64,000 nt of DNA, taken from Acidovorax soli (GTDB lineage Bacteria; Pseudomonadota; Gammaproteobacteria; Burkholderiales; Burkholderiaceae_C). Made by a program: the position numbers and the translations under genes. The stretch covers positions 248,001 to 312,000 of the forward strand of contig NZ_JACHLK010000004.1 of the NCBI RefSeq assembly GCF_014207955.1, given 5' to 3'. Below are positions 20,219 to 29,546 of this stretch, piece after piece. Position 1 is the first letter of the stretch; every line of letters starts with the position of its first letter. Under the pieces are notes generated by a model. It saw only the letters and a program-made list of their open reading frames with translations. It ran no database searches and was not told where the DNA came from.

Positions 20219-20758
20219 ATGCACACCATCCATCGCACCCCCACCACCGCCAGCCGCAGCCCCTGGCTGTCGCTGGCAGCGGTCGCGTTGCTGGCTGCGT
20301 GCGCGCAGAGTCCCCAGGCGGCCGTGCCCCCCGTGGCGCTGGCCGCGCCCTCGGGTGCGACCAGCGTGGTGCAGGGTCAGGACTGCGGTGCCACCGGCCA
20401 GCCGGCCGCCCTGCGTGCTGTGGACGACAGCCTGAAAGCCCTGGGACTGGCGCTCAAGGCGCGCTGCCATGCCGAGAGCGGGGCCTGGGTGGTGCGGGTG
20501 GCCGTGGTCGATGGCCTGCGTGCCAGCAAGCTCGTGCGCGGCCCCCTGGCCGATGGCGGCGAGGTGGACATGGGCACGCCGTCCGGCGTGGTGGCCCCGG
20601 CCAGCCAGGTCTTCTCGCCCGATGTGCACTACAACCGCCAGTGGCTGCGCACGCTCATGGCACGCCACCAGTTCGACAACCTGCCCGATGCCTGGTGGCA
20701 TTACACCCAGCGCGGCGTGCCGGCTCCGGCCAGCGATACCGATCTCGCGGCCCGCTGA
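20219..20758 (+). CDS. Lipoprotein resembling M15 D-Ala-D-Ala dipeptidase, catalytic residues lost
   Basis: 179 residues. Lipobox LLAAC places the lipidated Cys at 28. The C-terminal half matches the VanX/DdpX-type M15 pattern: VDMGTPSGVVAPASQ (116-130), NRQWLRTLMARHQFDNLP (139-156), then AWWHY (158-162). In active enzymes the last motif is EWWHF; here the catalytic Glu is Ala158, and the SxHxxGxAxD zinc segment cannot be found before DMG. The protein is also short. I infer a non-enzymatic relative. The ATG has AGGAGG 4 nt upstream; an alternative start 30 nt earlier has no ribosome site. Confidence 0.6.
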   Translation: MHTIHRTPTTASRSPWLSLAAVALLAACAQSPQAAVPPVALAAPSGATSVVQGQDCGATGQPAALRAVDDSLKALGLALKARCHAESGAWVVRVAVVDGLRASKLVRGPLADGGEVDMGTPSGVVAPASQVFSPDVHYNRQWLRTLMARHQFDNLPDAWWHYTQRGVPAPASDTDLAAR

Positions 20759-20848
20759 CCGGCCCCTTGCAGGGGCAACGCACTATTGCTGCGCTGCAGC
20801 ATGCGTGCCCCAAAAAAGTCGCGCAGATTTCATTTGCTGAAATTTTAA

Positions 20849-20864
20849 GCAGGTACAATCCTGC
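20849..20864 (+). promoter_or_regulatory. dusB-fis promoter: -10 box inside a palindrome
   Basis: TACAAT (20854-20859) is flanked exactly by GCAGG and CCTGC, making a 16-bp inverted repeat around the -10 box. AT-rich sequence with ATTTCA-N5-TGAAAT lies just upstream. The leader of about 43 nt contains a perfect 9-bp tandem repeat (20875-20892). Suggests a regulated dusB-fis promoter; prediction only. Confidence 0.45.
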
Positions 20865-20908
20865 CTCCTTTTTCGGCATTCGCGGCATTCGCGCACCCCA
20901 TCCCTTCC

Positions 20909-21964
20909 ATGCAGATCGGCCACATTCCTTTGGCGAACGCCCTGTTCGTCGCCCCGATGGCGGGCGTCACGGACCGGCCGTTCCGCCAGTTGTGCAAGGC
21001 GCTGGGGGCGGGCTATGCCGTGAGCGAGATGGTGACCTCGCGCAAGGACCTGTGGAACAGCCTCAAGACCTCGCGCCGGGCCAACCACGAAGGGGAGCCC
21101 GGGCCCATTGCCGTGCAGATTGCCGGCACCGAGGCGCAGATGATGGCCGAGGCCGCGGTCTACAACGTGGAACGTGGCGCACAGATCATCGACATCAACA
21201 TGGGCTGCCCGGCCAAGAAGGTGTGCAACAAATGGGCGGGCTCCGCCCTGATGCAGGACGAGGCGCTGGCCGTGTCCATCGCGCAGGCGGTGGTCGAGGC
21301 CTGTGCACCGCACAAGGTGCCCGTCACGCTCAAGATGCGCACCGGCTGGTGCCAGGAGCACAAGAACGCCGTGGCATTGGCGCGCCAGTTCGAGGCCGTG
21401 GGCATACAGATGCTCACGGTGCACGGGCGCACGCGCGAGCAGGGCTACAAGGGCCAGGCCGAGTACGACACCATCGCCGCCGTGAAGGCAGCGGTGCGCG
21501 TGCCCGTGGTGGCCAATGGCGACATCACCTCGCCCGAGAAGGCACGCGACGTGCTGGCGGCGACCGGGGCCGATGCCATCATGGTCGGCCGCGCGGCCCA
21601 GGGGCGACCCTGGATCTTCCGCGAGATCGGCCACTTCCTGGCCACGGGCGAGCACCTGGCGCCACCGCTGGTGGCCGAGGTGCGGCGCCTGCTGCTCGAC
21701 CACCTGCAGGACCACTACCACCTGTATGGCGAGCTGACCGGCGTGCGCAGTGCGCGCAAGCACATTGCCTGGTACCTGCGCAGCATGCCGGGCGGCGAAG
21801 TCTTTCGACAACACATCAACACCATAGAGGACTGCGCGACCCAGTGGCAGGCGGTGGCGGATTATCTGGATGCCCTGGCGCAGCAGATGGACCGCTTTCC
21901 CGCCGCGAGTGCCCTGGCGGCCGACGCAGACCCCAGCGAAGAACAAGAGGGATTGGCTGCATGA
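20909..21964 (+). CDS. dusB: tRNA-dihydrouridine synthase B
   Basis: Flavoenzyme that reduces uridine to dihydrouridine in the tRNA D-loop. 351 residues. FMN-binding barrel motifs are visible: APMAGVTDRPFRQLC, INMGCPAKKVCNKWAGSALM with the catalytic Cys of the MGCP loop, TVHGRTREQGYKG, VANGDI and MVGRAAQGRPWIF. The start MQIGHIPL matches DusB. Its TGA overlaps the fis ATG by 4 nt (ATGA), the conserved dusB-fis operon in which dusB translation boosts fis expression. Confidence 0.96.
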   Translation: MQIGHIPLANALFVAPMAGVTDRPFRQLCKALGAGYAVSEMVTSRKDLWNSLKTSRRANHEGEPGPIAVQIAGTEAQMMAEAAVYNVERGAQIIDINMGCPAKKVCNKWAGSALMQDEALAVSIAQAVVEACAPHKVPVTLKMRTGWCQEHKNAVALARQFEAVGIQMLTVHGRTREQGYKGQAEYDTIAAVKAAVRVPVVANGDITSPEKARDVLAATGADAIMVGRAAQGRPWIFREIGHFLATGEHLAPPLVAEVRRLLLDHLQDHYHLYGELTGVRSARKHIAWYLRSMPGGEVFRQHINTIEDCATQWQAVADYLDALAQQMDRFPAASALAADADPSEEQEGLAA

Positions 21965-22194
21965 GCAAGAAACACATAGAAGAATGCGTGCGCGAGAGCC
22001 TGCAGGGCTACTTTCGCGACCTGGGCGGCGAGACGCCCGATGGCATGTACGACATGCTGGTGCGCGTGGTTGAACGCCCGCTGCTGGAAGTCGTGATGCA
22101 GCAGGCCGACAACAACCAGTCGCGCGCCGCCGAATGGCTGGGCCTGAACCGCAACACCCTGCGCAAGAAGCTGGTGGAGCACAAGCTGCTCTGA
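21961..22194 (+). CDS. fis: Fis-family DNA-binding protein
   Basis: 77 residues, slightly shorter than the 98-residue enterobacterial Fis but normal for betaproteobacteria. The C-terminal helix-turn-helix [26 protein letters not shown] is nearly identical to Fis. The N-terminal helices ([27 protein letters not shown]) form the dimer core. It is a nucleoid protein that bends DNA at rRNA and many other promoters. The start is fixed by the ATGA overlap with dusB. Confidence 0.95.
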   Translation: MSKKHIEECVRESLQGYFRDLGGETPDGMYDMLVRVVERPLLEVVMQQADNNQSRAAEWLGLNRNTLRKKLVEHKLL

Positions 22195-22265
22195 CCCCCT
22201 GCTGCGCCGGTGCAGTTGCCGGCAGCTGCACCCCACTCGATTCCAAACTCCCCTACCGATCTGCC

Positions 22266-23867
22266 ATGAACGCACTTCTTTCCGTCTCCGACAAAACCGG
22301 CATCGTCGAATTCGCCCAGGCGCTGCACGCCCTGGGCATCAAGCTGCTGTCCACCGGGGGCACGGCCAAGCTGCTGGCCGACAAGGGCCTGCCCGTGACC
22401 GAGGTGGCCGAGGTCACGCAGTTCCCTGAAATGCTGGACGGCCGCGTCAAGACCCTGCACCCCAAGGTGCACGGCGGCCTGCTGGCGCGCCGCGAGCTGC
22501 CCGAGCACATGGCGGCGCTCAAGGAGCACGGCATCGACACCATCGACCTGCTGGTGGTCAACCTCTACCCCTTCGAGTCCACCGTGGCCAAGGCCGGCTG
22601 CACCCTGGCCGACGCCATCGAGAACATCGACATCGGCGGCCCTGCCATGGTGCGCAGCGCCGCCAAGAACTGGAAGGACGTGGGCGTGCTGACCGACGCC
22701 TCGCAGTACCCGGCCGTGCTGGCCGAGCTCCAGGCCGCGGGTAAGCTCTCCGACAAGCTGCGCTTTGCGCTGTCGGTGGCTGCCTTCAACCGCATCGCCC
22801 AGTACGACGGCGCGATCAGCGACTACCTCTCGTCCGTCACGTTCGAGGAAGAGAAGCTGTCGGAGACCTATGTGCCCGCGCGCGCCCAGTTCGCAGGCCA
22901 GAGCAACGGCATCTTCACCAAGGTGCAGGACCTGCGCTACGGCGAGAACGCCCACCAGCAGGCTGCGCTGTACCGCGACCTGCACCCCGCGCCCGGCTCG
23001 CTGGTCACCGGTGAGCAGCTGCAGGGCAAGGAACTATCGTACAACAACATCGCCGATGCCGATGCCGCCTGGGAATGCGTCAAGAGCTTCGAGGCACCGG
23101 CCTGCGTGATCGTCAAGCACGCCAACCCCTGCGGCGTGGCCGTGGGCCTGGATGCGCTGGACAGCTACGGCAAGGCCTTCCAGACCGATCCCACCAGCGC
23201 CTTCGGCGGCATCATCGCCTTCAACCGCGCGGTGGACGGCAAGGCCGCACAGCAGATCTCCAAGCAGTTCGTCGAGGTGCTGATGGCGCCCGACTTCACG
23301 GCCGAGGCACTGGAAGTCTTCAAGGCCAAGGCCAATGTGCGCCTGCTCAAGATCGCGCTGCCCGCCCACGGCGGCACCACCGACTGGCAGCGTGGCCGCA
23401 ACGCCATGGACGCCAAGCGCATCGGTTCGGGCCTGCTGCTGCAGACGGCCGACAACCATGAGCTGTCGCTGACCGACCTGAAGGTCGTGACCCAGAAGCA
23501 GCCCACCCTCGAAGAGATGGAAGACCTGCTGTTCGCCTGGAAGGTGGCCAAGTACGTCAAGAGCAATGCCATCGTCTTCTGCAAGGGCGGCATGACCATG
23601 GGCGTGGGCGCCGGCCAGATGAGCCGCCTCGATTCGGCCCGCATCGCCAGCATCAAGGCCAGCCATGCCAACCTGAGCCTGCAGGGCACGGTGGTGGCGA
23701 GCGACGCCTTCTTCCCCTTCCGCGACGGCCTGGACGTGGTGGTCGATGCGGGCGCCACCTGCGTGATCCAGCCCGGTGGCTCCATGCGCGACAACGAAGT
23801 CATCGATGCCGCGAATGAGCGCGGCGTGGCCATGGTGTTCAGCGGAGTGCGCCACTTCAGGCACTAA
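22266..23867 (+). CDS. purH: Bifunctional AICAR formyltransferase/IMP cyclohydrolase
   Basis: 533 residues, cytosolic. It performs the last two steps of de novo IMP synthesis. The N-terminal MGS-like IMP cyclohydrolase domain (1-200) shows [26 protein letters not shown] and [16 protein letters not shown]. The C-terminal AICARFT domain has KHANPCGVA with catalytic Lys-His, AFGGIIAFN and the end motif [11 protein letters not shown] plus RHFRH. It lies 71 nt after fis in the same direction and may be co-transcribed. A REP-like hairpin follows its stop. Confidence 0.97.
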   Translation: MNALLSVSDKTGIVEFAQALHALGIKLLSTGGTAKLLADKGLPVTEVAEVTQFPEMLDGRVKTLHPKVHGGLLARRELPEHMAALKEHGIDTIDLLVVNLYPFESTVAKAGCTLADAIENIDIGGPAMVRSAAKNWKDVGVLTDASQYPAVLAELQAAGKLSDKLRFALSVAAFNRIAQYDGAISDYLSSVTFEEEKLSETYVPARAQFAGQSNGIFTKVQDLRYGENAHQQAALYRDLHPAPGSLVTGEQLQGKELSYNNIADADAAWECVKSFEAPACVIVKHANPCGVAVGLDALDSYGKAFQTDPTSAFGGIIAFNRAVDGKAAQQISKQFVEVLMAPDFTAEALEVFKAKANVRLLKIALPAHGGTTDWQRGRNAMDAKRIGSGLLLQTADNHELSLTDLKVVTQKQPTLEEMEDLLFAWKVAKYVKSNAIVFCKGGMTMGVGAGQMSRLDSARIASIKASHANLSLQGTVVASDAFFPFRDGLDVVVDAGATCVIQPGGSMRDNEVIDAANERGVAMVFSGVRHFRH

Positions 23868-23873
23868 GTACAA

Positions 23874-23933
23874 CCCCCTGAGTCGCTTCGCGCCTTCCCC
23901 CTTCCCGAATGGCTGCGCCATTCGGGAAGGGGG
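23874..23933 (+). repeat. REP-like palindromic element, copy 1
   Basis: Six nt after the purH stop, a CCCCCTGAGTCGCTTCGCG head is followed by a perfect 17-bp stem (23897-23913 with 23917-23933) around loop TGC. The head CCCCCTGAGyCGCTTCGCG, the C-run/G-run base of the stem and the following GGGGGACrCC recur after pyrB (44090-44165), but the stem arms differ. Typical of a dispersed intergenic repeat family rather than a terminator; a separate terminator lies 80 nt further on. Confidence 0.75.
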
Positions 23934-24011
23934 ACACCGCCAGCGCGGCGGGGCGGCCCTTGCGCGGCGGTCCTGGCTTGGGCCGCGCGCCTTGCTGGCA
24001 ACTGAGGAAAG

Positions 24012-24040
24012 AAAAAAGGCGGCCTGGGCCGCCTTTTTTT
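24012..24040 (+). terminator. Bidirectional terminator between purH and pobA
   Basis: AAAAAAGGCGGCC-TG-GGCCGCCTTTTTTT has an A-run on one side and a T-run on the other, so it can end transcription from purH (plus) and pobA (minus). It sits 13 nt from the pobA stop. Confidence 0.9.
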
Positions 24041-24053
24041 GTGGTCTTCCGCC

Positions 24054-25319
<1,266 letters not shown>

Positions 25320-25348
25320 TCAAAGCGCGATGCCGCCAGGCCGGTTGC

Positions 25349-25381
25349 GTGCGATCAGTGGACGCTTTGTGCGATCATCGC
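25349..25381 (+). promoter_or_regulatory. Candidate PobR operator: palindrome plus direct repeat
   Basis: GTGCGATCA occurs at 25349-25357 and again at 25369-25377, 20 bp (two helical turns) apart. The second copy is half of the palindrome GCGAT-C-ATCGC (25371-25381). A palindrome plus one spaced direct repeat is the operator plan known for PobR/PcaU-type IclR regulators. It lies 33 bp before the pobR ATG and about 110 bp from the pobA ATG. Confidence 0.6.
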
Positions 25382-25413
25382 GCAATGCTTGAGTGCCCGA
25401 CCGCCTGCCGCCC

Positions 25414-26199
25414 ATGACCACCGCCGCCACCCCCATCGCCAAGGCCGACCTCATCGAGGGCATGGCCAAGGGCATGGCCGTGCTGGAGAGCTTTGATACC
25501 GAGCGCCAGCGCCTGAACGCCACGCTGGCCGCGCAGCGCACTGGGCTCACGCGCGCGGCGGCGCGCCGGCACCTGCTCACGCTGGCGCACCTCGGTTACC
25601 TGGAGAGCGATGGCAGCTACTTCTGGCTGGCGCCCAAGGTGCTGCGCTTTTCGGGCAGCTACCTGGCCTCGGCGCGGCTGCCGCGCGTGCTGCAGCCCAC
25701 GCTCAACCGCCTGGCGGCGCAGACGCAGCAGTCCTTCTCGGCCGTGGTGCTCGACGGCAGCGAGGTGGTGATCGTGGCGCGCAGCGGCGTGTACGGCGCG
25801 CCCTCGCGCGTGCTGGCCTATGGCCTGCACCTGGGCGCGCGGCTGCCGGCGCACCCCACCTCCACCGGGCGGGTGCTGCTGGCGGCACTGCCTGCACCCG
25901 CACTCACGGCCTGGCTCAAGGGCGCCACGCTGCAGCGGCTCACGCCCCACACCCTCACCCAGGTCGGGCCGCTGCGCCAGGCCATCGCGCGCGCGCGCCG
26001 CGACGACTGGTGCCTGGCGGTGGAGGAGCACGAACTGGGCGTGCACGCCCTGGCTGTGCCCCTGCGCAACCTGCAGGGGCAGACCGTGGCGGCGCTCAAT
26101 GTGGTGGCTTCGCCCAAGCAGCTGGACGAGGGCAGCCTGCAGCGGGAGATGCTGCCGCTGCTGCAGGAAGCAGCGCGAGAACTGCGCGGCCTCCTTTAG
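25414..26199 (+). CDS. pobR: IclR-family regulator of pobA
   Basis: 261 residues. N-terminal winged helix (about 12-75, GMAVLESFDTERQRLNATLA and RAAARRHLLTLAHLGYLES) and C-terminal IclR effector domain (about 90-255, with AHPTSTGRVLLA and VPLRNLQGQTVAALNV). It is divergent from pobA with a 175-bp shared control region, the standard arrangement for an IclR-type PobR/PcaR activator responding to 4-hydroxybenzoate or protocatechuate. An in-frame GTG 21 nt upstream is possible, but the ATG is given. It ends 4 nt from the convergent hemL stop. Confidence 0.85.
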   Translation: MTTAATPIAKADLIEGMAKGMAVLESFDTERQRLNATLAAQRTGLTRAAARRHLLTLAHLGYLESDGSYFWLAPKVLRFSGSYLASARLPRVLQPTLNRLAAQTQQSFSAVVLDGSEVVIVARSGVYGAPSRVLAYGLHLGARLPAHPTSTGRVLLAALPAPALTAWLKGATLQRLTPHTLTQVGPLRQAIARARRDDWCLAVEEHELGVHALAVPLRNLQGQTVAALNVVASPKQLDEGSLQREMLPLLQEAARELRGLL

Positions 26200-26203
26200 G
26201 TGC

Positions 26204-27514
26204 TTACTTCGCGAGCAGTTTGAACACTTCGCGCGCGGCAGCCACCGTGGCGGCGATGTCCTCTTCGCTGTGCGCCGAGCTCACGAAGCCGGCTTCGTAC
26301 AGCGCGGGCGCGATATAGATGCCGCGGTCCAGCAGCCCATGGAACAGCTGGTTGAAGCGCGCGCTGTCGGTGGTCAGCACCTCGGGGTAGCTCTGGGGCA
26401 GGGTGGGCAGCAGGAAGAAGCCGAACATGCCCCCTTCGCAGTCGGCGCTGAACGGCACGCCTTCGGCGGCAGCGGCGGCCTTCAGGCCCTCCACCAGCGA
26501 CTGGGTGCGGGCCGACAGGGCTTCGAAGAAACTGGGCTTTCGGATCTCGCGCAGTGTGGCCAGGCCGCAGGCCGTGGCTACGGGGTTGCCCGACAGCGTG
26601 CCGGCCTGGTACACGGCACCGATGGGGGCCAGGTGCTCCATGATGGCGCGCGGCCCGCCGAAAGCCGCCAGCGGCATGCCGCCGCCGATCACCTTGCCCA
26701 GCACGGTGAGGTCGGGCGCAAAGCCCGGGATGCTTTTCGCGTACACGCCCTGCGCGCTGGTGAGGCCCACGCGGAAACCCGTCATCACCTCGTCGAGCAC
26801 CAAGAGTGCGCCATATTGGGTGCACAGCTCGCGGCAGCGCTGCATGAAGGGCACGCTGGCGCGCACGAAGTTCATGTTGCCGGCGATGGGCTCGATCATC
26901 AGGCAGGCCAGGTCCTTGCCATGCAGGGCGAAGGCTTCTTCCAGCTGGGTGATGTCGTTGTATTCGAGCACCAGGGTGTGCTGCACCACCTCGGGCGGCA
27001 CGCCCGCGCTGGTGGCGTTGCCGAAGGTGGCCAGGCCCGAGCCGGCCTTGACCAGCAGCGCATCGGCATGGCCGTGGTAGCAGCCGTTGAACTTGATGAT
27101 CTTGCTGCGGCCTGTGGCGCCGCGCGCCAGGCGGATCGCGCTCATGCCCGCTTCGGTGCCCGAACTGACCAGGCGGATCATCTCCATCGAGGGCACCAGG
27201 CCGATGATCTCCTCGGCCAGTTCGACCTCGCGCTCGGTCGGTGCGCCAAAGCTGAAGCCCTCCAGCGCCGCCTTCTGCACCGCTTCGACCACGGCCGGAT
27301 GGCCATGGCCCAGGATCATGGGGCCCCAGGAGCCGATGTAGTCGATGAAACGCTGGTCGTTGGCGTCCCAGAAATGGGCGCCCTGGGCGCGTTTGACGAA
27401 GCGCGGCGTGCCGCCCACGGCCTTGAAGGCGCGCACGGGCGAATTCACGCCACCGGGGATCAGCGCCTTGGCGCGTTCGAACAGGGGGATGTTGAGGTCA
27501 GTGCTTGGTGTCAT
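26204..27514 (-). CDS. hemL: Glutamate-1-semialdehyde 2,1-aminomutase
   Basis: 436 residues, cytosolic PLP enzyme that forms 5-aminolevulinate in the C5 haem pathway. Visible signatures: [45 protein letters not shown] and the PLP lysine in [16 protein letters not shown]. It overlaps the upstream thiD-like gene by 17 nt, so the two are probably co-translated. This hemL/ThiD-kinase/rubredoxin neighbourhood is common in Burkholderiales. Confidence 0.97.
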   Translation of the reverse strand: MTPSTDLNIPLFERAKALIPGGVNSPVRAFKAVGGTPRFVKRAQGAHFWDANDQRFIDYIGSWGPMILGHGHPAVVEAVQKAALEGFSFGAPTEREVELAEEIIGLVPSMEMIRLVSSGTEAGMSAIRLARGATGRSKIIKFNGCYHGHADALLVKAGSGLATFGNATSAGVPPEVVQHTLVLEYNDITQLEEAFALHGKDLACLMIEPIAGNMNFVRASVPFMQRCRELCTQYGALLVLDEVMTGFRVGLTSAQGVYAKSIPGFAPDLTVLGKVIGGGMPLAAFGGPRAIMEHLAPIGAVYQAGTLSGNPVATACGLATLREIRKPSFFEALSARTQSLVEGLKAAAAAEGVPFSADCEGGMFGFFLLPTLPQSYPEVLTTDSARFNQLFHGLLDRGIYIAPALYEAGFVSSAHSEEDIAATVAAAREVFKLLAK

Positions 27515-28448
27515 GGGGGGGCATCACAAAGCCTTCGATGGCCGTGCTGTCGTCAATCGCGGTGTCGTCCTCTTCGGCTTCCTCGTCCTCGGGCTGGGCC
27601 CAGAACATGCGGTCGGGCACGATGTGCCCCATGCCGGGGCGGAAACCGGCGTCCAGGCAGCGATCCAGGTAGCCCAGCGCCTCGCTGGTGGCCTCGCCCA
27701 GATCGTTGCCGCTGGCCACCAGGGCGGTGAGTGCAGCCGACAGGGTGTCGCCTGCGCCCGAGAATGTGGCGTCGAAGAGCTCGAACTTGCCGCTGCCCAG
27801 CACGGTCTGCGGCGAGGCCAGCACGTTCTCGACGAACTGCTCGGGCAGGGGGATGCCGGTGACCAGGGTGTAGGGCACGCCCATCTCGGAGGCCGCCCGG
27901 GCGATGTCGCGCGCGGTCGGGTTGCGGTCGCTTTTCCAGTCCGGCAGCAGCCAGCGCCACAGCGTGCTGTGGTTTCCAACCAACACTGAGGTCTGCGGTA
28001 ACAACAACTCACGGAAAGCGTCCAGGTACTCGTCGATCTGCTCATCCGTCCACCAGGACAGGTTGGGCATGTAGGCTATGACTGGAATCTCGTCATAGTC
28101 TGTGGTTATTTCGGCGATGGCGCTGATGTTCTCGGGGCTGCCCACGAAACCCACCTTGATGGCCTGCACCGGCATGTCTTCGAGCACTGCCCGGGCCTGC
28201 TCGGACACGGCCTCGTCGTCAAAGCTGAAATGGTCGAATATCTGCGCCGTATCACGTGCGTAGGCGCCTGTGACCACCGCGACGGGGTGGCCTCCGACCG
28301 ATGCGATGCTGCTGATGTCGGCCGTCAGGCCGCCGGCGCCGCTGGGGTCGCTGGCGTTGAAAACCAGCACGCAGGCCGGGCTGGCTTCTTCGCCGGATGC
28401 GTCATCGGCGTCACCGATTTCGGAAGGGGGGAGTGCAGAGGATGTCAT
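27498..28448 (-). CDS. thiD: ThiD-type hydroxymethylpyrimidine kinase, divergent subfamily
   Basis: 316 residues, longer than ordinary ThiD (about 266) because of an acidic C-terminal tail ([15 protein letters not shown]). The ribokinase-like fold shows [21 protein letters not shown] in place of the classical SDPSGGAGIQADLKTF, and the anion-hole motif [12 protein letters not shown]. The usual pyrimidine-contacting residues after the first motif (Gln of IQAD and the TALTAQNT-like loop) are replaced ([13 protein letters not shown]). It is annotated as HMP/HMP-P kinase by family, but the changes and lack of thi neighbours leave the substrate open. It overlaps hemL and is divergent from the rubredoxin gene. 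Confidence 0.7.
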   Translation of the reverse strand: MTSSALPPSEIGDADDASGEEASPACVLVFNASDPSGAGGLTADISSIASVGGHPVAVVTGAYARDTAQIFDHFSFDDEAVSEQARAVLEDMPVQAIKVGFVGSPENISAIAEITTDYDEIPVIAYMPNLSWWTDEQIDEYLDAFRELLLPQTSVLVGNHSTLWRWLLPDWKSDRNPTARDIARAASEMGVPYTLVTGIPLPEQFVENVLASPQTVLGSGKFELFDATFSGAGDTLSAALTALVASGNDLGEATSEALGYLDRCLDAGFRPGMGHIVPDRMFWAQPEDEEAEEDDTAIDDSTAIEGFVMPPHDTKH

Positions 28449-28505
28449 GGGCCAGTGGCAGCATAGGGGGTGGCAAGGAAGCCGCAGCCCGGGGAGATGA
28501 CTAGA

Positions 28506-28511
28506 TACAAT
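28506..28511 (+). promoter_or_regulatory. -10 element (TACAAT) for the rubredoxin gene
   Basis: TACAAT gives a predicted start near 28518 and a 25-nt leader to the GTG start. The -35 is not obvious. It is the only A/T-rich spot between divergent thiD and the rubredoxin gene. Confidence 0.4.
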
Positions 28512-28542
28512 CGTTGCATTCTATGTGAAGGCCCTTTAAGCT

Positions 28543-28716
28543 GTGACCGACTCTAAAACTTGGATGTGTTTGATTTGCGGGTGGATATATGACGAGGCAG
28601 AGGGTGCGCCCGAGCACGGCATCGCCCCCAACACTCCATGGGACCAGGTCCCCATGAATTGGACCTGTCCGGAATGTGGCGCCCGCAAGGAAGATTTCGA
28701 GATGGTTCAGATCTGA
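28543..28716 (+). CDS. Rubredoxin
   Basis: 57 residues. Two iron-binding knuckles, MCLICGWIYDEA and WTCPECGARKEDF, give four Cys ligands in CxxCG-N-CPxCG spacing. The motif IAPNTPWDQVPMNW is typical. It carries one electron at an Fe(Cys)4 centre. The start is GTG giving MTDSKTWMCL: an in-frame TAA lies two codons before it, and the only other start (ATG at 28564) would remove the conserved Lys-Thr-Trp. It is in the same direction as pilG, 51 nt upstream, with a hairpin between. Confidence 0.92.
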   Translation: MTDSKTWMCLICGWIYDEAEGAPEHGIAPNTPWDQVPMNWTCPECGARKEDFEMVQI

Positions 28717-28717
28717 T

Positions 28718-28749
28718 GCGCGGCTTTTGGGCCGCGCTGTTTATTTTTC
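28718..28749 (+). terminator. Terminator/attenuator hairpin between rubredoxin and pilG
   Basis: GCGCGGC (28718-28724) pairs with GCCGCGC (28731-28737), followed by an interrupted T-rich tail. It should partly end rubredoxin transcription. The pilG ribosome site begins 5 nt after it, so it may also set read-through into the pil operon. Confidence 0.6.
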
Positions 28750-28767
28750 CATCGGGAGCATTAGCAA

Positions 28768-29166
28768 TTGACTACAACAGGCGCATCTTTCAAAGTGCTC
28801 GTGGTGGATGACAGCAATACCATCCGCCGAAGCGCCGAGATTTTTCTCAAGCAGGGGGGGCACGAAGTCTTGTTGGCAGACGACGGCTTTGATGCTTTGG
28901 CGAAAGTGAACGATTACCAGCCGCAGCTGATTTTCTGTGACATTCTCATGCCCAAGCTCGACGGGTACCAGACCTGCGCGATCATCAAGCGCAATGCCCG
29001 TTTCGCAGATACTCCGGTGGTGATGCTGTCCTCCAAGGACGGCGTGTTCGACAAGGCGCGCGGGCGCATGGTCGGCTGCCAGGAATATCTCACCAAACCG
29101 TTTACCAAAGACCAGTTGCTGCAGGCTGTGCAGCAATTCGGCAATTCCCAACAAGGAGCGATGTAA
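28768..29166 (+). CDS. pilG: Twitching motility response regulator PilG
   Basis: 132-residue single-domain CheY-like receiver. KVLVVDDSNTIRRSAEIFL carries the acidic pair, LIFCDILMPKLDGYQT the phospho-acceptor Asp, and LSSKDG and YLTKPF the conserved Ser and Lys. PilG receives phosphate from the ChpA kinase and promotes pilus extension. The start is TTG, supported by GGGAG nine nt upstream. The stop overlaps the pilH start (TAATG). Confidence 0.93.
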   Translation: MTTTGASFKVLVVDDSNTIRRSAEIFLKQGGHEVLLADDGFDALAKVNDYQPQLIFCDILMPKLDGYQTCAIIKRNARFADTPVVMLSSKDGVFDKARGRMVGCQEYLTKPFTKDQLLQAVQQFGNSQQGAM

Positions 29167-29531
29167 TGCCCATCCAGAAAGTTCTGGTCGTCGACGATTC
29201 GAAGACCGAGTTGATGTTTCTGACGGACCTGCTGCAGAAAAAAGGCATGCAGGTGCGCACGGCGGAGAACGCCGAAGAAGCCTTCCGCCGCCTGGCCGAA
29301 GACAAGCCCGACCTGATCCTCATGGACGTGGTGATGCCCGGCCAGAACGGTTTCCAGCTCACGCGCGCGATCACCCGCGATCCGCTGTACGCCGATGTGC
29401 CCATCATCATGTGCACCAGCAAGAACCAGGAGACCGACCGGGTCTGGGGTATGCGCCAGGGTGCGCGCGGCTACATCACCAAGCCGGTGGATCCCGCCGA
29501 GCTGCAGGCCAAGATTGACGCGCTGAACTGA
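29166..29531 (+). CDS. pilH: Twitching motility response regulator PilH
   Basis: 121-residue CheY-like receiver: KVLVVDDSKTELMFL, phospho-acceptor Asp in LILMDVVMPGQNGF, Thr in IIMCTSKNQ, Lys in YITKPVDP. In Pseudomonas, PilH dampens PilG signalling and favours retraction. The start codon shares one base with the pilG stop, so translation is coupled. Confidence 0.93.
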   Translation: MPIQKVLVVDDSKTELMFLTDLLQKKGMQVRTAENAEEAFRRLAEDKPDLILMDVVMPGQNGFQLTRAITRDPLYADVPIIMCTSKNQETDRVWGMRQGARGYITKPVDPAELQAKIDALN

Positions 29532-29546
29532 GGCGGCGGCGCGTTC

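Noticed and set aside
22431-22470. Possible frameshift at the purH start region
   Set aside because: The frame is continuous from the ATG at 22266, and upstream in-frame sequence is just the fis 3' end read in another frame.
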